64,000 nt of DNA from Girardinichthys multiradiatus (lineage: Eukaryota > Chordata > Actinopteri > Cyprinodontiformes > Goodeidae), in contig NC_061798.1 of NCBI RefSeq assembly GCF_021462225.1, forward strand, positions 24,405,320 through 24,469,319, given 5' to 3'. Within the stretch, counting starts at the first letter, position 1, and the number at the start of each line of letters is the position of its first letter. Shown in pieces: positions 57,300-64,000 of this stretch. The notes beneath the pieces were generated by a model. It was not told where the DNA came from and ran no database searches. It worked only from the letters and a program-made list of their open reading frames with translations. Both the position numbers and the translations under genes were made by a program.

Positions 57300-59680
57300 G
57301 TTTCTTAATGTGGAGGAGAAGACATTTTCTGTGGGGATAATCAATTTTGAGGAATTGAAAACCCTAAAGTTTAATAATTAGGTTTTAGAACTCTAATTAC
57401 ATTTTGTCTTCCGAACCACTGTATGCTAGAGTTATAATTTTGTGTCACAATGAGTTTTTTTATGGAGCTTTAAAAATTCTTTTTTAAATTAATGGGTTGC
57501 TGCAGTCACCTAAGTAGAATACTTTTGTTTCAAATGTAACCTTTAGCCAGTGGAATTTTGATGTCTGTGATATAAGTTTATGCCAAAGACATCATCACCT
57601 ATAGGGCAGAATGAGACAAAAAAGAAAAATTTGCTTGTCTGTAAGTAGCATCCCAAACAAATTTTCTATTGCTTATTATAATGTGTAGTCACTAGGGTTT
57701 TTGTCCACCATGTGTAATGTACAATGTGAACACTCGTACACCACAGGTGGCTGATGACATTGAAGTATGTTTCTCATTTGAAACATGCCATTCAGTGCTG
57801 AGTTAAATTATGTTTCTGTGCTTTTTAAGAGTCTGGGCTGCATTTGACCAACTCAATTTAGAAAAAAAAACATTTAAACTCGACAGACCTCATTTGGATG
57901 ATCGAGGTTTGTCAGGGGAAATGGGAATGGGTTGTGCCATTCGTAGAGAGGTAAAAAGAGATCACCAAGGGTGTCATTAATGCCAGGACTGCCACCTCTT
58001 TTGGGTTTTGCATCTTGTTTTAGCATTGCAAAGTTTGATGTGCTGGTACTAGAAAATTTTCAGCTGCTTTGAAAGTTTCTTTCTTTTGTTAGTAAAAAAA
58101 TGGTCATTGAATTATTTGCAGCTGGACTTGGCTGATTTTTTTTTTTTCATTTGGTATTGCGTGAATACAATTTAATGAGGGAGGTCATACTTGCTAATCA
58201 GACCAGTTTGTCTAGTACATGTCATTAGCTGCATAGCTACTAATTACTTTCTTAACTCCTTTGCATGGAAAATGAAATGTCATTTATTTTCCTCTCACTT
58301 TGTCTGCATCTTTTTTTCCCTCTCAAAGTAAAGAAAGATTTACCCAAACATGTAAACAAATTATGCTATGATAGTACAAATGAAATGACAGACATCACTG
58401 TGTTGGCCCAATTAGATTTGCTTAATTATACAGATTCATAACATTGTTTAGCATTAAATCGAAATTCATTACTTTCAATGATTATACAATATTAAAGGAA
58501 ACTAATTGGAAAAAGTGTGTTATTAGAAATGTCAAGTCTGTGCTTGTTGCATTGGTAATAGCCAACTTCAAATAACATTAGGGGTTAATTATTTATTGAA
58601 GTTATTATTGTGATACTATTATTGTGATACTCGTGGTATCACAATAGTTTAAGTAGTTTTAAGTCTGTTTGATTGTTATGAGTTAAATTCCAAAATCATA
58701 CATATTTTTAAAAAAAAGCAAAACATCTGTATACCTGATGGTTACATATTGAGTTTATGTTAACTTTCCATGAGATTTTCCTCAAAGCTGGAAGTTGCAG
58801 TGTGAGGACAGTGAAATACAAATACATTATTATAGTAGACTGCAACTGACGTTGATTATATGAGAACCTAGATTAATGTGATACTTTGTTGTATCTCTGT
58901 AGTGACAAGAAGGGAGAACTTTGGTTAGTGATTATTAATGGAATCTGCTGAAATTAGGTTTCTCAGCAGGGTGACAGGGGTAAGATCTGATGTTAGTTTA
59001 AATTGGACTACTTGCTAAATTACTGCTTCTGAAACTGGTGAAAATTACCTTCATAATTAAATTTCATTAACTACTTTCATATCACATTAGCTTACTTTTA
59101 CATCCAGCCATGGAATGTGTAAAACCTAACACCTGCAATAAAGCCTCATGCACACATGTGCTAAACCAAACAGGAAGCAGGCCTCTTGAAATCAAAGTTG
59201 TAATTTCAGCCCCTAAATTTTAACACAAAAATCCAACAGATTTTCAAAAAACAGCTTCAAACTTGCTACCTGCGAGTACGTTTAAGGTGTGGATGGTTAA
59301 AAGTTATTTAAATGTTGAGTTTTTGTCACAGGATATAGATGTGGAAGAATCTGAAACTCTTGCCATGAAATACAATTTTTCTGCATCTGACATGAAGAAA
59401 ATGATTTGAACCGAATGTATTTAACTTGAGTCTATTCCTCATCAATGCATCTTGGTCAGAATTTGACATTACCTGACCTAAAAAATCTGCAAACTTACAA
59501 CATGAAGTCATTTTTTTTTTGCTTACTTCTGACACTCTTTGGTCCTTTCTCTGTATTAAATTTAAAATGTCAGGAAAAAAATAACAAGGTAATGCTGATT
59601 AGTATTGAAAACCTTTCTTTTTTTACTGGCAAACATGGCACGTTGTGGAATTTTGATTACAATAAACATTGTTGTAAATC
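57300..59680. other. No gene recognised; candidate conserved stretch at 58150-58520
   Basis: 58150-58520 is low-repeat sequence rich in TAATTA/AATTAG-type homeodomain cores with no open frame. The hairpin near 58614-58643 (ATTGTGATAC/GTATCACAAT) is short. Nothing else stands out. Confidence 0.35.
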
Positions 59681-59684
59681 TTAC

Positions 59685-60015
59685 AAACAGTGGATGTAAA
59701 ATGTGTACAAACCCTTGTTAAATGCCAGGGTTTTGTGATTTGAAGAAAACAGAAATGAAAAGTAACAGTAAGTTACTTTTTTAATGTGACATAAACTGTA
59801 TTATTCAACTGAAAATCAATCAAACTTGTTAGAGGGAAATCTTTAAGTACATTAACCTTTTGGAGTGGCCTGACCAGAGACCCAGCTTTAGACTGATCAA
59901 GGACCTGGGGAGAAAGCAAAAGATGACAGTGATAGATAAGAGGCCTTCCAACCTAAACGATTTGGAGCACATCACTGATGATAATAAAAAACTGATTTCT
60001 TTTTTTTTTTTCCAA
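59685..60015 (+). pseudogene. Tc1-like relic
   Basis: GTGTACAAACCCTTGTTAAATGCCAGGGTTTTGTGATTTG-like sequence matches a familiar fish Tc1 shoulder. It is followed by KRPSNLNDLEHI, a piece of the transposase C-terminus. Both termini are missing. Confidence 0.5.
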
Positions 60016-60019
60016 AACT

Positions 60020-61900
60020 GATTATTCTTTATATTGTTCTATTATTGTATGGGACAAGTGTGTCTCTTTTCCTGTCAGAATCAAGCTTCTTGGTGGAATG
60101 AAAATATGTTTTTAATCTAAATCTGCCAGAGGTATAAATAACTCTGGGGTGAACTGTTTATGTAAGGTGGGTAAAATAAGTATTGAAGTCATTAACATAC
60201 TTCTTAGTAAAACATATTCCTAATATTTCTATTGACATAAAATTCACACCTGGTCTTGGCAATAAACCAAGTATTCCACCTATACAGAAATCATGTTGAT
60301 AAAAAGACAGGACAGAAACTAGTCTAGAAACTAGAAACTGATAAGAATCTTTTTGAAGTAATGCAGGTTGTTTTTCACACTTCTTTTGTTTTCTCAGTAT
60401 GTCTAAACTATGGGTGGAAAGATAGAAGTCTTTTCTTCCATAGAGCTTTGTACGTTTTGTGTTGGAATGGTAAATTCCACTGCATCCCCTGAAAAATCTG
60501 AAACTATTTCCCCTTTTCCCTGGCTTAATCAAGGCTTTTGAAATTTAGAACAAACATTTAGCAATGCAAGTACTATGAAAAAGGCCTATCAGCATTCAAA
60601 CCTTAAAATAAGTTGAATTTGGATTTTTGTTCTTTGGAACTTCAACAATAAGTGTATATGAATCCCACACATATGACTGCATCTTCTTCAAATCACCAAT
60701 TTGAACACATCTGTGTGTGTTTATATTGTTCTTACCAATCCTTTAATACCAAACAGGAGGTTGTTGACACGCGCAGAGTAATGACACTTATATTTTTAAT
60801 ACACCATGACAGACATGTGCAAAACCATGATCTGTAGGAGATCATAATCAAAAACATTGCGTACTGGCTACACACACATTCAGTAAGCCTGCATGTGCAC
60901 ATAGTGAGTTGGCAGTGCACAATGTCCTTGATCGCGGCACAGACCTGAGTGTCATCAAAGTGCGAAGGCCATTCAACACTGCTAGCATTCGTTATAATGG
61001 CCACTAGAAAAGAATCCCATGGCCAGAGAAAGTCATCACAACAGCAATCAAAATTTGCCTTATTCTACCAGAGCTGGTTAGCTTGTTTCACAGAAAAAAT
61101 AAAAACTTTCACAAGCTCGTTATTGTTAAAATCCACCCTCAAATAGTTGCCATAGTTGCTTTGTGTAGAGTACCTTACTTTGTCACTGGCAGTGTCTAAC
61201 CTGGAGCAAAATAAGTTTTTTTTTTTTTCCCTCATGCTGGGAGTCATTAGTGATGTACACATTTTGGCTTTATTATGTTGTATGGGTTTTGATCTGATAA
61301 GTTCTCAGAATTTCTTTGTTTAGTTGTTGCAGTCTCAGATTTGCTTGTTGCATTTGGTTTGTCACTGTGGATGCTGAATTTCTGCCCTACCATTAATTTT
61401 GTATTAGTGAATTGTTTACCAGAGAGTCCTGTACACCTGTTTCTCTAAGGTCCTATATTGAAGTCCTCTACACAATTCTCTGGTAGCCTGTTTTGTAGGT
61501 CTAAAGCAAACATGTAATCACCCGGTACAGTAAATGTGTTTTCATATTCCTGACTGTAGGCAGCATGACTGTGATGACGTACCTAGTGACCACCTAGTGA
61601 CTCATTTATAGTGCAGGAATTTTGCACTGCAGATTGTTGCAGGCCATTTGTGTACAGACCACTTAGTACACAACATCATGGTAAAATTTCAGTTACACAA
61701 TATAAAAGGCTTTGGATTTTGTTGAGCTCCAAGTTTTAGACCTGTGTTTGTCTACTCAGACTTCAGAAAAAATTATTTATCCAATCTAATTTTATTTATT
61801 TAATAATTAATGAAAATATTGTTTTATCTGATTAATTCCCATCTAAAACAGACTTAATGGCACAAATGTCAGTGCAATGTAATGTGCAAGTCTATTCTCT
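60020..61900. other. No gene recognised
   Basis: AT-rich with short frames of no recognisable content (for example minus 60532-60158). Confidence 0.5.
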
Positions 61901-61904
61901 TTTA

Positions 61905-62425
61905 CGCAGTACCCCGAATGCAGACAAGCAGGCAGCATGACGGTAAGTTAAATGTTTTAATCTTGGAATAACAGAAACTCATTCAATAGAGAAGGCAGGA
62001 ACAAAAACAGGCAGGCAAGGCAAGCATGACATGAACCAAATCCGAGACATGAGATGTAATTTTTGCACGATGACTGAACAGAAAAGAAGTGTATAAATGG
62101 AGTGGGAACCAGGTGAAAAAAGTAAACTAATTACAGATGCAAGTGGACCGAGTGAAGCTGATTGAGACGACAGACAAATGCAGGAATAAAAACGAAATGT
62201 GACTTAGACAAAAACAGAAAACCAATAAAACAAACTAATAGAAACATAACTAGAAAAACATGAAACCAAAGCATAACCAGAAGCCCATTCCAAGAACACA
62301 ACTTAGCAAAACATGAATACAAAAACTAAAGCATGACCAGGAAAACAGAAGCATGATTCAAATCCCAACTAAAAATAAGACCAACAAAAACTCAAAAACA
62401 CCCACAAATCATAACAGTTTTCAGC
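61905..62425 (-). repeat. LTR-like dispersed repeat
   Basis: On the minus strand it starts CTGTTATGATTTGTGGG, runs through T-rich GTTTTTCTAGTTATG-type sequence and CACCTGGTTCCCACTCC, has a TTTATACA box and GATTAAAAC, and ends CTGCCTGCTTGTCTGCATTCGGG. This is the texture of fish LTR or LTR-derived repeats. Shares its style with 16055-16290. Ends not proven. Confidence 0.5.
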
Positions 62426-62429
62426 TGAA

Positions 62430-64000
62430 GTAATCTGTATTTTAGGTGGTTCTAATCAGCCTCTGTGCTCTGTTTTGCTAAATTTGAATGAGCAAACTGA
62501 ACAGACAGCCAAATGAAAAATGCAAGGTAAAGGGTGCTTTTTTTGAGTTCCTTTCTATTTTGGATGCCTGCAATAACTTGTTGGTTATGATATGTTACTT
62601 ATGAAGTATTAGAACTCACTGTCAAGTCTAAGAGTTAGACAAATATAGTTCCCCAATAAAAAAAAAAATTTAAAAAAACTTCTCACACTCTAATCTGCTC
62701 TTGAACAATATGCACAATACAGTAAGCAATTTCATTAATTTTGAAGTATTTGTTTGTGCTGCTCATAGAGCTGGGTAACTTTAACAAAATGGGTACATCT
62801 TTATTCAATTTTATGTATATAAAACATTACCACTGATGAAACTGTTAAAATTTAGTAAGGTAGTTGCTGCAACAAAAGAGACTCAACAATGTATTTAGTT
62901 TTCTAAATACTTTAGTTGTTCTGTGTATGTTTCAATGGCATCTGGATTACAACATATGTCTTTACACCAGCATAGATTGCCATTTAAATCTCTCAATTTT
63001 CCTTGACTCTGTTTACATGAGGCTGTTATTCCAGTCATACTTCACCCTCTGGGAGATTAAAAACCCAAATATATCCCTGTTGCAATATTGACCATATCAA
63101 TTATGCCTTTTAAAAACAACACAGTCGATAAAAAAATAGAAAGCATCCCAGAAAGCCTCACCATGAACTTTATTTTCAGGGAAAACTATTCCAGTCCATT
63201 TGTCAGGATCAGGTTCAAAGAGAAGAGAAAGCACCAGTTAAAAATACTGAGGTCCGGACCTCTATGTCCTCAATGGTAGCTACAGCCATGGGTGTGACAG
63301 TAGACAGAAATCGCAGCTCAATACACAAATTTTTTCGCAGAAAATTAATGGAACATAAGAAATATGTTGCAAAATATAAACATATATAAATATCACTGTG
63401 AAAATAAATATTCTCTGAAATAAACAAAAACAAAATGCATTGAATTGTTAATAAACTGTATCAATTATGTTCCTTTATAAAGATATAAAGTGTTACCTTC
63501 AGCTTTGAAGGCAATAGAATAATCCTTGGATAAGTCATGGACAACTGTGACCTATATAGTTCTTGCTTATATAAAGGTGGTATAATTTGCTGGATAAAAT
63601 GCTGCTGATTAAAGGGAATGTCCTAATTAGGCTCATTTACTTTCAGCATGTGCTGCTATTAAGACTCGCATAGGGTGGTCTGAACTATTAGCCAGGGACA
63701 GTTTGAATGCAACAGGCAGCTGGGTTTGCACTTTAGCCTATTTTTTCTTCGTACCAGTTACTGCTTACATTTAGAGGATGTCGTTTCAAATATTTGAGTC
63801 TGACATGGACCAAGTAACATACCTTATCTGTGTTGAACAATGCAGACATAAAGCTTTCATTCGATCCAGCATTCTTGCTCTAACAACTGTATAGCTGACT
63901 GAAAAACAGTAATGGTCCCAAACAGCAGAGTTGAATGATTTTGAGGTGTACTCGAGCTCTGGATTCTTTGTTTTGATCTTCAATTGTGTTTAGTTTTTTG
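62430..64000. other. No gene recognised
   Basis: AT-rich, with A-runs near 62658-62680. Short frames show no family resemblance. Confidence 0.5.

Overview
The window looks like an accessory, repeat-dense stretch of a teleost fish nuclear genome. No ordinary host protein-coding gene could be recognised. The organism call rests on the mixture of repeats: several Tc1/mariner families, an L2-type LINE with an esterase ORF1, a Rex1/Babar-like LINE pair, a Rex3/RTE remnant, a piggyBac-like element, an endogenous retrovirus, a Polinton/Maverick-type DNA polymerase gene, and many (TA)n, (GT)n and (CA)n arrays.

Left edge (1-4900). Two adjacent minus-strand genes belong to what looks like a Polinton/Maverick (adintovirus-like) element. 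The first is the N-terminal 572 codons of a protein-primed family-B DNA polymerase, which runs off the left edge of the window. Upstream of it lies a compact seven-exon gene (3271 down to 1804) encoding a 262-residue protein I do not recognise. All six of its introns are phase 1. A recent tandem duplication of about 500 bp and a GC-rich block with tandem ETS/GC-box motifs lie further upstream.

5000-24000. This part holds an L2 LINE relic, a deleted Tc1 element (8578-9960), unresolved decayed coding-like sequence (10130-11680), a nearly complete Rex1-like LINE (11683-14866), a long perfect-looking hairpin, a structurally intact Tc1 transposon with an open 334-codon transposase and 187-bp terminal repeats (19197-20804), a Tc1-derived MITE (20845-21388), and a LINE interrupted by another dispersed repeat (21955-23900).

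24000-41050. First comes a candidate conserved non-coding block. Next is a 3.3-kb repeat-like segment with three related palindromes and a CRE/TATA promoter-like core. After that is a Russian-doll insertion: an old Tc1 copy (29377-29519 and 40561-41050) is split by a minus-strand endogenous retrovirus (LTRs 29520-29906 and 40144-40560, tRNA-Tyr-like primer site, decayed env). The retrovirus is itself interrupted by a piggyBac-like element (31505-32794) and by a near full-length L2 LINE (about 33830-39105).

41050-64000. This is mostly unannotatable AT-rich intergenic or intronic sequence, with Tc1 relics clustered at 47190-49475, a second, deleted Rex1-like LINE copy (49630-50710), a Rex3/RTE relic (56825-57260) and an LTR-like dispersed repeat (61905-62425). 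A few stretches have the texture of vertebrate conserved non-coding elements, but that cannot be tested without an alignment.

The most novel-looking item is the phase-1, freely exon-skippable seven-exon gene paired with the Polinton-type polymerase.
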